Shown here one piece after another: positions 56,539 to 64,000 of a stretch of DNA of 64,000 nucleotides. The number at the start of each line of letters is the position of its first letter. Position 1 is the stretch's first letter. Source of the stretch: Azospirillum rugosum (GTDB taxonomy: Bacteria; Pseudomonadota; Alphaproteobacteria; Azospirillales; Azospirillaceae); NCBI RefSeq assembly GCF_017876155.1, contig NZ_JAGINP010000021.1:62001-126000 (forward strand), given 5' to 3'. A model generated the notes under the pieces. That model had not been told where the DNA came from and made no database searches. It worked only from the letters and a program-made list of their open reading frames with translations. Position numbers and translations under genes: made by a program.

Positions 56539-57981
56539 TCACTCGGCCGCGGCGGCGGCGCCGCGACGGCGGGCGGCGGCCGACAGCACAGCCACGGCGC
56601 AGCTCGCCAGGCGGGTGCGGACGTTGTCGGCGCGGCTGGTCAGGATGATCGGAACGCGCGCGCCCAGCACGATGCCGGCGGCGTCGGAATTGGCCAGGAA
56701 GGACAGCTGCTTGGCCAGCATGTTGCCGGCCTCCAGGTCCGGGACCAGCAGGATGTCGGCCTTGCCGGCGACGTCGGACGTGATGCCCTTGGTCTTGGCG
56801 GCTTCCAGGCTGATGGCGTTGTCGAAGGCCAGCGGGCCGTCGAGGATGCCACCCTTGATCTGGCCGCGGTCGGCCATCTTGCACAGCGCGGCGGCTTCCA
56901 GCGTGGAGGCGATCTTCGGGTTCACCGTCTCGACCGCCGACAGGATGGCGACGCGCGGAGTCTCCACGCCCAGCACCTTGGCGAGGTCGATGGCGTTCTG
57001 GACGATGTCGACCTTGTCTTCCAGCGTCGGGTAGATGTTGATCGCGGCGTCCGTGATCAGCAGCGTGCGCGGGTAGGTCGGGACGTTCATCACGAAGACG
57101 TGGCTGAGCCGCCGGCCGGTGCGCAGGCCGGTCTCCTTGCGGACGACCTCGGCCATCAGTTCGTCGGTGTGCAGGCTGCCCTTCATCACCGCCTCGCACT
57201 CGCCGACGCGGGCGAGCTTCACGCCGGTCTCGGCCGAGGCGTGGGAGTGCGGCACGTCGACGATGCGGTAGCGGCTGATGTCCAGCCCGTACTGGTCGGC
57301 GACCTGGCGGATCTTGGAGGCCGGGCCGACCAGCACCGGGTCGATCAGGTTGGCTTCCGCCGCCTCGACCGCGCCCTTCAGCGAGGACTCGTCGCAGGGG
57401 TGGACGACCGCGGTCGGGACCGGCGGCAGGGCTTCGGTCTTGCGCAGCAGCTCGTCATGGCCGTCGTGGCGGATGACCTGGACCTGCGGCAGCTCGTGGG
57501 CGGCGCGGCGGACCTTCTTGGTCGGCGCGATCACCTCGGCGAGGCCGGACACGACCTCCTTGCCGTCCTGGTTGCGGGCGACGCAGTCGAAGACGACGAT
57601 GTTCTTCTCGTCGTGCTTCTCCTTGGCGGTGACCGTCACGGTGATGACGTCGCCCAGCCCGACCGGGCGCTTGAAGCGCAGATCCTGGCCCATGTAGATG
57701 GTGCCCGGCCCCGGCAGCAGCGTGCCCAGCACGGCCGAGATCAGCGAGCCCGACCACATGCCATGGCCGATCACCTTGTGGAACAGGCTGTCCGCCGCGT
57801 ATTCCTCGTCCAGGTGGGCGGGGTTGATGTCGCCCGAGACGGTCGCGAACAGCTCGATGTCGGACATGGTCAGCCGCCGCGACAGGCTCGCCTGCTGGCC
57901 GATCCGGATTTCTTCGAAGGTGACGTTTTCGATCATGGCGTTCGAGCCGTTCTTGCCCAGGTCGTTCGTGACGGTGTCCAT
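56539..57981 (-). CDS. Bifunctional MaoC hydratase-like / phosphate acetyltransferase
   Basis: 480 residues. Residues about 17-150 are a MaoC hot-dog domain (IRIGQQASLSRRLTMSD, VSGDINPAHLDEEYA, GHGMWSGSLISAVLGTLLPG); residues about 165-480 are a Pta-type phosphotransacetylase (VHPCDESSLKGAVEAAEANL, VMKGSLHTDELM, LITDAAINIYP). The Pta part converts acetyl-CoA to acetyl phosphate for AckA. The start ATG 57981 has GGAG upstream; translation could also begin at MIENVTFEE. Such fusions occur in other PHB-accumulating alphaproteobacteria. Confidence 0.9.
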   Translation of the reverse strand: MDTVTNDLGKNGSNAMIENVTFEEIRIGQQASLSRRLTMSDIELFATVSGDINPAHLDEEYAADSLFHKVIGHGMWSGSLISAVLGTLLPGPGTIYMGQDLRFKRPVGLGDVITVTVTAKEKHDEKNIVVFDCVARNQDGKEVVSGLAEVIAPTKKVRRAAHELPQVQVIRHDGHDELLRKTEALPPVPTAVVHPCDESSLKGAVEAAEANLIDPVLVGPASKIRQVADQYGLDISRYRIVDVPHSHASAETGVKLARVGECEAVMKGSLHTDELMAEVVRKETGLRTGRRLSHVFVMNVPTYPRTLLITDAAINIYPTLEDKVDIVQNAIDLAKVLGVETPRVAILSAVETVNPKIASTLEAAALCKMADRGQIKGGILDGPLAFDNAISLEAAKTKGITSDVAGKADILLVPDLEAGNMLAKQLSFLANSDAAGIVLGARVPIILTSRADNVRTRLASCAVAVLSAAARRRGAAAAAE

Positions 57982-58368
57982 AGAGAAGCTCCTAAATCGG
58001 ATAGCGGCCCGGAACCCTTGGGAATCCATACCGTCCTCGGACGGTCCTTGGCCGAATCCTCCCGGCCTGCGGCTTGGGACGGCCGCGGCCTGGTTTTTGG
58101 GCCCCGCCCGCCGTCCCCGGACGGGACGGGCGCGCAAGGCCGGTGGGGCGTCCTGAATAGCGCGGCACCATGAAAGGGATGTGACAGCCGGGGGCGATTC
58201 CCGGGCATGTTGCGGTGCAACAGTGTCGCACCCCCCGGTCGTCCACGGCCGCCGCGCCCCGGCTCACCCGGTGCCGGCCAACATCGGCTGCCGTCGCGGC
58301 CAGCGCCGCCGTCGGCCACCGAAGTGTTGCCCGAGCACAGTCATACCGCAGCGCAAGATGTCGCCGAA

Positions 58369-58380
58369 TGACCTAGGTCA
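58369..58380. promoter_or_regulatory. Perfect 12-bp palindrome TGACCTAGGTCA in the pta upstream region
   Basis: In the 495-bp gene-free region 57982-58476, which must include the pta-ackA promoter. A second palindrome TTGTTAACAA lies at 58413-58422. Both resemble dimeric regulator sites. Neither is close to the pta start, so their target is uncertain; nothing else was identified in the region. Confidence 0.35.
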
Positions 58381-58476
58381 ACGGCGGCGCAACGTACGGG
58401 CGCGTTTACTTTTTGTTAACAACTACAGGCAGGGCGTCCTACGGTCGGTGGACGACGCCTTCCGGCGCCGTCCGTA

Positions 58477-60744
58477 TCACACCGGGGTGACGGACTCCGG
58501 CTCCTTGGGGACCGGGTGGAGGCGGTCGCCGATCAGGGGGACGGCGATGGAGAAGACCGTGCCCTTGCCGACGCGCGACCGCACCTCGACCTGGTGGCCG
58601 AGGATCTGCGCGGTGCGCCGCACGATGGACAGGCCGAGGCCGAGGCCGCGCGCGCTGTCGCGCTGGTCGGTGCCGCAGCGGTAGAAATCCTCGAAGATGC
58701 GCTGCTGCTGGTCGGGCGGGATGCCGGGGCCGGTGTCCCACACCTCGATCAGCAGCCGGTCGCCGCGGTGCCGGCAGCCCAGCAGGATGTGCCCCGTGTT
58801 CGTGTAGCGGAGCGCGTTGACGAGCAGGTTGCGCACCATGCGCTCCAGCAGCACCGGGTCGCTGCGCACGATGGCGGAGGTCGGCACCGTCCGCAGGGTC
58901 AGCCCCTTGCCGGCGGCCTGCTCCGTGAACTCCCGCCCCAGCCGTTCGGCGACGTCCTGGAAGGGGAAGACGACCGGGCGCGGCTTCACGTTGCCGGCCT
59001 CCAGCGCCGAGGTGTCGAGCAGCGTGTTGAGCAGCGTGTTGCCCGACGCCAGCGCCTCCCCCAGCTTCTCGGCGACCTCCCGCTGGGCCGGCTCGGTCAG
59101 CTTGGAGGACAGGATGTGGTGGAACAGGCTCATGGCCTGGAAGGGCTGGCGCAGGTCGTGGCTGGCCGCCGCCAGGAAGCGCGACTTCGCCTGGTTGGCG
59201 CTTTCCGCCGCGTCGTGCGCCTCGGCCAGCGCCTCCCGGATCATCGACGCCTCGGTGATGTCGATGGCGGCGCAGATCACGCCGCAAACCGCCCCGGTGT
59301 CGTCGCGCAGCGGCTCCACGATCAGGTCGAAGACCTGGGTGCGGCCGCCGGTGGTCAGGCGAACCTCCTGCCGGACGCCGATGCCGGTCTCCAGCACCGA
59401 GCGCTTGATGCGGTCGAGCATCTCCGCGTCCTGCGGCGCGTAGAGGTCGGCGTGGGTGCGGCCGATGTAGGTCTCGGCCGGACGGGAGGTCTGCGGGTTG
59501 TACATCCAGATGTAGCGCAGGCTACGGTCCTGGCTGAACACCGCGACCCGCGAATGGCGCAACGCCAGCCGGAAGCGCTCCTCGCTTTCGCGCAGCGCCC
59601 GCGCCATGGCGGCGCGCGCCCGCGCTTCGGTCTGCAGCAGCCGCTTGGCCTGGGCCTCCCGCCGGGTGTAGCCGGCGAGCGCCCCCGTCAGCAGGAAGCC
59701 CATGCACAGCACCGCCACCGCCGGATAGTCGGCGGGGCCGATGGCGCCGCCGGGCGGCACCTCCAGCACCAGTTGCCAGCGCTGGCCGCCGACGAACAGC
59801 GCCTGCTGGAACAGGGTCGAACCGGCGAGGCGCCGTTCGTCCTCCGCGGTCCAGGGCGCCGGGGCCACGGTCGCCGGGTGCGCCGTCGCGGCCACGGGGC
59901 CATCGGACAGCATGTCCGGATCGTCGGCCTGCACGGTCGCCAGGCGGCGGGCGCCGTCCGGCCCGGACAGGTCCAGCAGATGGATGCGCCCGCGCGAGGG
60001 GTTCGCCCGCTGCACCGCCTCGACCAGCAGCCGATCGACGTTGAGCACCGAACTCATGAAGCCCGACAGCTGCGCGCAGCGGCTGTCCGGGTTGGCGGTT
60101 TCGGCCATCGGCCGGTAGACCGGGATGTAGAGGACGATGTTGTGCCCGCCCCATTCGTGCCCCGCCGGGGCGACCGCCTCCGCCGACGCCACGTCGCCGG
60201 CACTGCACGCACGCTCCAGCACCGCGGCGCGGCCGGGCAGCGACGCGACGTTGAGGCCGACCCCGAAGCCGGATTCCCACTCCGGCTCGATCATCATGTT
60301 GACGTCCAGGGTGCCGTCGGGGGGAAGGTCCGGCGGCAGCGGGCCGAAGGCGTTGCGGACCGTGAAATCCGCCTTGCCGGCCGACCGCATCTCCGCCTCC
60401 AGCGCCGGGACGTCGTGGACCGCCATGCGCCGCACCCAGGCGACCGCGACCATGCTGGGAAACAGCGGCAGCATGGGGCGGATCGCGGCGGAGAAATTGT
60501 TGCCGGTGACCGGCACCTGCCCGGAAAAGGCCGCGCGCAGGGCGTGCAGGAGGAGCGTGTGGCTGTCGATGCGCTCCTTCAAGGCGTCGTGAAGCTGGAT
60601 GGCCTGCCGTTCGAACAGGGCGCGCTCCGTCCCCCGGCCGGTGGTGAGCATCTGGACGAAGGCGCCGATCGACAGCAGCAGGCCGGCCGCGACCAGAACC
60701 GGCACCGCCAGCGACCTTCGTCTGTTGCCTGTCCGAACCGCCAT
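58477..60744 (-). CDS. Membrane histidine kinase with CHASE and PAS domains
   Basis: 755 residues. TM helices at about 12-31 and 339-359 enclose a periplasmic CHASE-like sensor (VAWVRRMAVHDVPALEAEM, SGFGVGLNVASLPGR). PAS domain about 385-500. Catalytic part: His529 (AAASHDLRQPFQAM), N box RNLLVNALRYT (N639/N643), G1 DTGPGI (D670) and G2 RGLGLGL. All kinase motifs are intact. No receiver. A related kinase follows upstream in the same orientation. Confidence 0.92.
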   Translation of the reverse strand: MAVRTGNRRRSLAVPVLVAAGLLLSIGAFVQMLTTGRGTERALFERQAIQLHDALKERIDSHTLLLHALRAAFSGQVPVTGNNFSAAIRPMLPLFPSMVAVAWVRRMAVHDVPALEAEMRSAGKADFTVRNAFGPLPPDLPPDGTLDVNMMIEPEWESGFGVGLNVASLPGRAAVLERACSAGDVASAEAVAPAGHEWGGHNIVLYIPVYRPMAETANPDSRCAQLSGFMSSVLNVDRLLVEAVQRANPSRGRIHLLDLSGPDGARRLATVQADDPDMLSDGPVAATAHPATVAPAPWTAEDERRLAGSTLFQQALFVGGQRWQLVLEVPPGGAIGPADYPAVAVLCMGFLLTGALAGYTRREAQAKRLLQTEARARAAMARALRESEERFRLALRHSRVAVFSQDRSLRYIWMYNPQTSRPAETYIGRTHADLYAPQDAEMLDRIKRSVLETGIGVRQEVRLTTGGRTQVFDLIVEPLRDDTGAVCGVICAAIDITEASMIREALAEAHDAAESANQAKSRFLAAASHDLRQPFQAMSLFHHILSSKLTEPAQREVAEKLGEALASGNTLLNTLLDTSALEAGNVKPRPVVFPFQDVAERLGREFTEQAAGKGLTLRTVPTSAIVRSDPVLLERMVRNLLVNALRYTNTGHILLGCRHRGDRLLIEVWDTGPGIPPDQQQRIFEDFYRCGTDQRDSARGLGLGLSIVRRTAQILGHQVEVRSRVGKGTVFSIAVPLIGDRLHPVPKEPESVTPV

Positions 60745-60787
60745 GGCTTCGTTCCCGCCGGAAACGCTTCAAAGACGATGTATACCG

Positions 60788-60878
60788 GTTCGGCGGAATG
60801 CCCGGAACCGAAAAAGGCCCAAAATCCCCCAAAAGGCTTATGGGATTCCAAAATAAAGGAAATACCCGTTCGGCGGAA
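60788..60878. repeat. Two copies of GTTCGGCGGAA, 80 bp apart, upstream of the CHASE kinase
   Basis: Copies at 60788-60798 and 60868-60878, in the same orientation, each within a short inverted repeat (GGTTC...GAACC and CGTTC...GAACG). The region between the kinase genes (60745-60982) holds no gene. The exact 80-bp phasing suits cooperative regulator binding. Confidence 0.4.
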
Positions 60879-60982
60879 CGATTGTTTGAACGTGTCCAAT
60901 GCGGCAAAATGACAAGGCTGCAACGAACACCGATCAATGATTTCGCAACGCACACAAATGCCAACACAAATTGAGTAAACTT

Positions 60983-62503
60983 CTACGATTTTAAGCGATC
61001 ACGGCCGAGGAGCCGCGCAACCGCCGCTCGCAGGGCCAGCGCCGCCACCGGCTTGTGCAGCAGGGGATAACCGGACAGGCGCGCCTCGCGCAGGCGCATC
61101 GGGTCGGTGTCGCCGGTCAGGATCAGGCCCGGCACCTCGCTGTCCAGGGCCTTGGCGATCTGGCGGATGGCGACGATCCCGTTCGCCGCACCCTTCAGCC
61201 GCAGGTCGGAGATCACGAGGTCCGGCGCCCGCTCGCCCGGGCCGAGCCGCTCCAGCGCCGCGTCCACCGACTCCGCCCCGATCACCGCGCAGCCCCATTG
61301 GTTCAACAGGGCTTCCAACGCGGCCAGCACCATGGGGTCATCCTCCACGACCAGCACACGCGCCCGGCTGACGTCGTCCGACCTGACGCCCGGCGCCGAC
61401 GTCTCGCCGGCCGGTTCCGGCACGGGCGCCGGGGCGTCCTCCGCGGCGTCGGTCGCGCGGGGCAGGACGACCGCGACCATGGTCCCGCGCCCGGCCACCG
61501 AGTCCACCTCGATCCGGTGGCCGAGCCGCCGCGCCAGCCCGCGCGCCAGACGCAGACCCAGGTCAATTGTGCCAAGGTCGATGGTCCCTCCCCCGCCCTC
61601 CGGCGCCTCCTCGGTGCCATCCTCCAGATCGCGGCGGAGCGCCTGGAGCTGGTCGGGGGTAAGGCCGCGGCCGGTCGCCCACAGCTCGATGCGCAGGTCG
61701 CCGCCGCGCCGCCGGCAGCCGAGCACCACGCGCCCGCGTTCGGTGTGGCGCAGCGTGTCGCCGACGAAGCCCTGGAGGATGCGCTCCAGCAACGACGCGT
61801 CGGTGCGCACGCGGACGGAGCAGGGAAGCACGGAAAAACGCAGGCCGCGGTCCGCGAACTGCTGCGCGGCGTCGAGCGCGATGCGCGTCAGGATGCCGTT
61901 GACCACCGGGCTGCCGACGTCCGGCTGGACGAGGCCCGCTTCCAGCCGCACCAGGTCGAAATGGCCGTCCACCATGCCGCGCATGGACTGGATGGCGTTG
62001 CCCATCGCCTTGACCAGATCGCGCAGGGCGGCGTCCGCCGGGCCGCCGGACGCGCCGCCGAGCGCTCCCCGGCCGGGACCGCGCGGGGGGGCGCCGCGGC
62101 CGGCGTCGATCCGGCCTTCCAGCGCGCCGAGCAGAAGCGACAGGGCGGCCAGGGGCTGGCGAAGGTCATGGCTCGCCGCCGCGAACAGCCGGCCGGACGG
62201 GTCCGTCGCCGGAACGGGCGCTGACGGAGCAGCCTTCACGGCGGCGGGCAGGGTCACGCGGCGGACGAAGCCGCCGTCGGACAGCGGCCAGTCGGTCACC
62301 GTCACGCCCGGCGTGCCCCCGGCGCCCTCTCCGTCGAACAGGCAGGCCAGCGCCTCCGGCCGGGCGCCCCGGACCAGCCGCCCCGCGGCGCCGGGACGCT
62401 CCGCCGCGGCCCGGTCCCAGGACAGGAGCCCGCCGGTCGCGTCGAACACCAGGACCGCGCCCGCCTCCTGCCGGTCTTGCCGGATTCCACCGTCCTTGCT
62501 CAC
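60983..62503 (-). CDS. Hybrid histidine kinase with degenerate ATPase domain
   Basis: 506 residues from GTG 62503 (GGAGA upstream). Short N-terminal sensor-like segment, H box AAASHDLRQPLAAL (His112), then HATPase-like region and a C-terminal receiver with E387-D388-D389, Asp433 (ISDLRL) and Lys484 (LHKP). In the ATPase domain the N box NLLVNAL of the neighbouring kinase is here GFVGDTL, and G1 DTGPG is ATGRG. The two Asn and the Asp needed for ATP-Mg are thus lost, so autophosphorylation is unlikely. No TM helix. A TTG at 62656 would extend it through a tandem repeat. Confidence 0.85.
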   Translation of the reverse strand: MSKDGGIRQDRQEAGAVLVFDATGGLLSWDRAAAERPGAAGRLVRGARPEALACLFDGEGAGGTPGVTVTDWPLSDGGFVRRVTLPAAVKAAPSAPVPATDPSGRLFAAASHDLRQPLAALSLLLGALEGRIDAGRGAPPRGPGRGALGGASGGPADAALRDLVKAMGNAIQSMRGMVDGHFDLVRLEAGLVQPDVGSPVVNGILTRIALDAAQQFADRGLRFSVLPCSVRVRTDASLLERILQGFVGDTLRHTERGRVVLGCRRRGGDLRIELWATGRGLTPDQLQALRRDLEDGTEEAPEGGGGTIDLGTIDLGLRLARGLARRLGHRIEVDSVAGRGTMVAVVLPRATDAAEDAPAPVPEPAGETSAPGVRSDDVSRARVLVVEDDPMVLAALEALLNQWGCAVIGAESVDAALERLGPGERAPDLVISDLRLKGAANGIVAIRQIAKALDSEVPGLILTGDTDPMRLREARLSGYPLLHKPVAALALRAAVARLLGRDRLKS

Positions 62504-62594
62504 GGTCCGGCATCTCCCTGCATGCTTGGGGTCTCGATTGCCTAGCCTACGGCGACTGCCGCCAGGATCAAGCCCGCCATTCGACAGAGCCTCC

Positions 62595-62640
62595 ACGGGG
62601 GCCTCGACGGGGGCATCGACGGGGGCATCGACGGGGGATG
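62595..62640. repeat. 12-bp tandem repeat, about 3.8 copies
   Basis: ACGGGGGC(C/A)TCG repeated from 62595, 62607, 62619 and a partial copy from 62631. Lies in the divergent spacer between the hybrid kinase and mmcB. If the kinase started at 62656 it would encode VDAPVDAPVEAPVEA. Confidence 0.75.
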
Positions 62641-62738
62641 AATTGCCCCTTGGCAACGGGGCGGAGTCGGTTCAAGGTTGGGGCTCCGTTCCTGAAGCGT
62701 TCTCTTCAATGCGCCTTAAAACCCCACAGCGTCCCGGA

Positions 62739-63233
62739 ATGACCGATCCCGCCTCCGCCCCCGCCGACGACGCCCCGGACGCGCTTTTTCCGGCCACCGG
62801 GGCCATACCTATTTTCCGCGGCGTGCGCCGGGCGCTGGCCGCCCGCGGCTTCGTCAGCATGGCCGAGTTCACGCTGGCCAGCGGTCGCCGGGCCGACGTG
62901 CTGGCCATCGACGACGCCGGCACCGTCGTGATCGTCGAGGTAAAGAGCGGCGTTCCCGACTTCCGCTCCGACCAGAAGTGGCCGGAATACCAGGACTGGT
63001 GCGACGCCTTCTACTTCGCCGTGGACGACGCCTTCCCGACCGAGCTGATCCCTGATGACTGCGGCCTGATGGTCGCCGACGCCTACGGCGCCGAGATCCT
63101 GCGCGAGCCGCCGGAGCGCCGGCTGGCGCCCGCGCGGCGCAAGACGCTGATCCTGCGGGCGGCCCTGACCGGTGCCGCGCGGCTGCACCGGCTGGAGGAT
63201 CCGGCCTTCTCGCAGGACCGCTCCGCGCTCTGA
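62739..63233 (+). CDS. mmcB: MmcB-family DNA repair protein
   Basis: 164 residues. PD-(D/E)XK core: RRADVLAIDDAGTVVIVEVK with D53, E67 and K69, then SGVPDFRSDQKWPEYQDWCD and AVDDAFPTELIP, the MmcB pattern of alphaproteobacteria. MmcB is linked to repair of mitomycin C damage in Caulobacter. Start uncertain: ATG 62739 (MTDPASAPADD) chosen over ATG 62709. Confidence 0.88.
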   Translation: MTDPASAPADDAPDALFPATGAIPIFRGVRRALAARGFVSMAEFTLASGRRADVLAIDDAGTVVIVEVKSGVPDFRSDQKWPEYQDWCDAFYFAVDDAFPTELIPDDCGLMVADAYGAEILREPPERRLAPARRKTLILRAALTGAARLHRLEDPAFSQDRSAL

Positions 63234-63311
63234 TCCTTGCCATGAGGGGCCTGCGCCAGACTGTGACCGAACGCCCATGGAAATCGCGGCGCAAGCCGGT
63301 ATAACGGGGTG

Positions 63312-64000
63312 ATGGATGGAAACGGTCGGGCGGCGATGCACGCACAGGATGCCGGACAGGATGGAGCAGCCCCGCGGAACGGCTGGACGCCGTGGACCGT
63401 GGCGCTGCTCCTGTCCGCCGCGCTGACCGGGCTGCTGGCCGGCGGGGCCTGCCGCTACGCCATGACCGGCGCCGACGAGATGCTGCGGACCCGCGTCGAG
63501 AAGGGGCTGGACGACACGCTGGCCCTGATGCGGCTCTCCGGCACGGCGGGGGCGGTCGCCACCGTGGTGACGCAGTTGGAGACCACGCCGACGCTGCCGC
63601 AGCGGCAGGCCCTGCACCCGGCGCTGAACCAGCGGGTCCAGCAGCTCGGCGACGCGGTGGACTCCCTGCTGCGCGACCCCCTGCTGCTTGACCGGGACGC
63701 GGAGCGCGACCGCGTCGTCGCCCTGCGCGCCTCGGCCGCGGCGCTGCGGGCCGGGGTGGAGGATCTGAACCGCGCGGTGGACGAGCGGCTGGCCGTGGAG
63801 CACGAGCTGCGCGCCGTGCTGGAGCAGGTGGGCGCGCGCCTTGTGGACTTCATGGAGACGTTGGACAGCCTGCCGCCCGGCGGGCCGCGCCCGGCCATCG
63901 AGGAGGCCGCGCGGGCGCTCGGCACCCAGCTGCTCGACGCCGGGCTGTCCCGGGCGCCGATGCCCAAGGCCGCCACGGCGGCGCCCAGGGCCGCCTTCCG
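63312..64000 (+). CDS. Membrane sensor protein, N-terminal fragment
   Basis: Open to the right edge (230 codons seen). One TM helix about residues 27-47 (WTVALLLSAALTGLLAGG), then a periplasmic helical region (MLRTRVEKGLDDTLALMRLS, VVTQLETTPTLPQRQALHPA) with repeated alpha-helical heptads, as in the sensor halves of histidine kinases or chemoreceptors. No catalytic domain is inside the window. Start could also be ATG 63336. Confidence 0.7.
   Translation, partial: MDGNGRAAMHAQDAGQDGAAPRNGWTPWTVALLLSAALTGLLAGGACRYAMTGADEMLRTRVEKGLDDTLALMRLSGTAGAVATVVTQLETTPTLPQRQALHPALNQRVQQLGDAVDSLLRDPLLLDRDAERDRVVALRASAAALRAGVEDLNRAVDERLAVEHELRAVLEQVGARLVDFMETLDSLPPGGPRPAIEEAARALGTQLLDAGLSRAPMPKAATAAPRAAF

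Noticed and set aside
58516-60912. 798-codon plus-strand frame opposite the CHASE kinase
   Set aside because: Shadow frame; the minus-strand kinase has full conserved motifs.
62595-62656. Extension of the hybrid kinase to a TTG at 62656, translating the 12-bp repeat
   Set aside because: No ribosome site, and GTG 62503 with GGAGA upstream gives a cleaner start; left as an alternative only.

Overview
The window is high-GC alphaproteobacterial chromosome. Gene content (a complete division and cell-wall cluster with long FtsL and FtsZ, the lpxC and ligA neighbourhood, CheZ-type phosphatases, two flocculation-type LuxR regulators, a MaoC-phosphotransacetylase fusion) fits Rhodospirillales, most likely Azospirillum or a close relative. 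That placement is inference from protein content; no rRNA or tRNA was seen.

Layout. 1-5602: the N-terminus of a 5-oxoprolinase-type protein, a GNAT acetyltransferase, a TerB-DnaJ protein, then an overlapping trio (ABC-F ATPase uup, EamA exporter, AmpD-type amidase). 5676-6284: an inverted-repeat element, then the RNase P RNA gene with promoter and terminator. 6285-26772: a gene-free control region with DnaA-box-like sites and a four-copy MraZ operator, followed by the dcw cluster mraZ-rsmH-ftsL-ftsI-murE-murF-mraY-murD-ftsW-murG-(85 aa unknown)-murC-murB-ddl-ftsQ-ftsA-ftsZ, mostly joined by 4-base ATGA overlaps. 26951-31912: lpxC, hemerythrin, ligA and an unknown gene. 32081-39670: a subtilase with duplicated binding modules, a CheY-like protein, recN, bamD, and a cheY-cheZ-cheZ set. 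40069-48032: an M24 aminopeptidase, a TerB protein, prmA, a GxxExxY-nuclease element, an unknown gene and a UvrD/PcrA helicase. 48553-55149: two tandem NarL-type response regulators and small or orphan genes (degenerate alpha/beta hydrolase, YccF, DUF3095 protein, CBS pair). 55313-57981: the ackA and MaoC-pta operon. 58477-64000: two tandem histidine kinases, the second with a degenerate ATPase domain, then mmcB and the start of a membrane sensor.

The dcw genes make the peptidoglycan precursor (murE, murF, mraY, murD, murG, murC, murB, ddl) and the divisome (ftsL, ftsI, ftsW, ftsQ, ftsA, ftsZ). The 37304-39670 genes form a CheY phosphorylation and dephosphorylation module. ackA and pta interconvert acetyl-CoA and acetate.

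Intergenic space is crowded with palindromic repeats. One family has ends built from three tandem octamers of the form CACNNAGR. It occurs three times without a gene (5676, 42207, 52573) and once around a GxxExxY PD-(D/E)XK gene (43863-44353), which looks like an autonomous element with non-autonomous relatives. Other families are a two-hairpin element with arms reading CGTAGGTTGGGTGGAGCG (34578, 50181, 55162), a C/G-rich element (1995, 28146, 31933), and a hairpin array translated as the tail of MurB (21311-21431).
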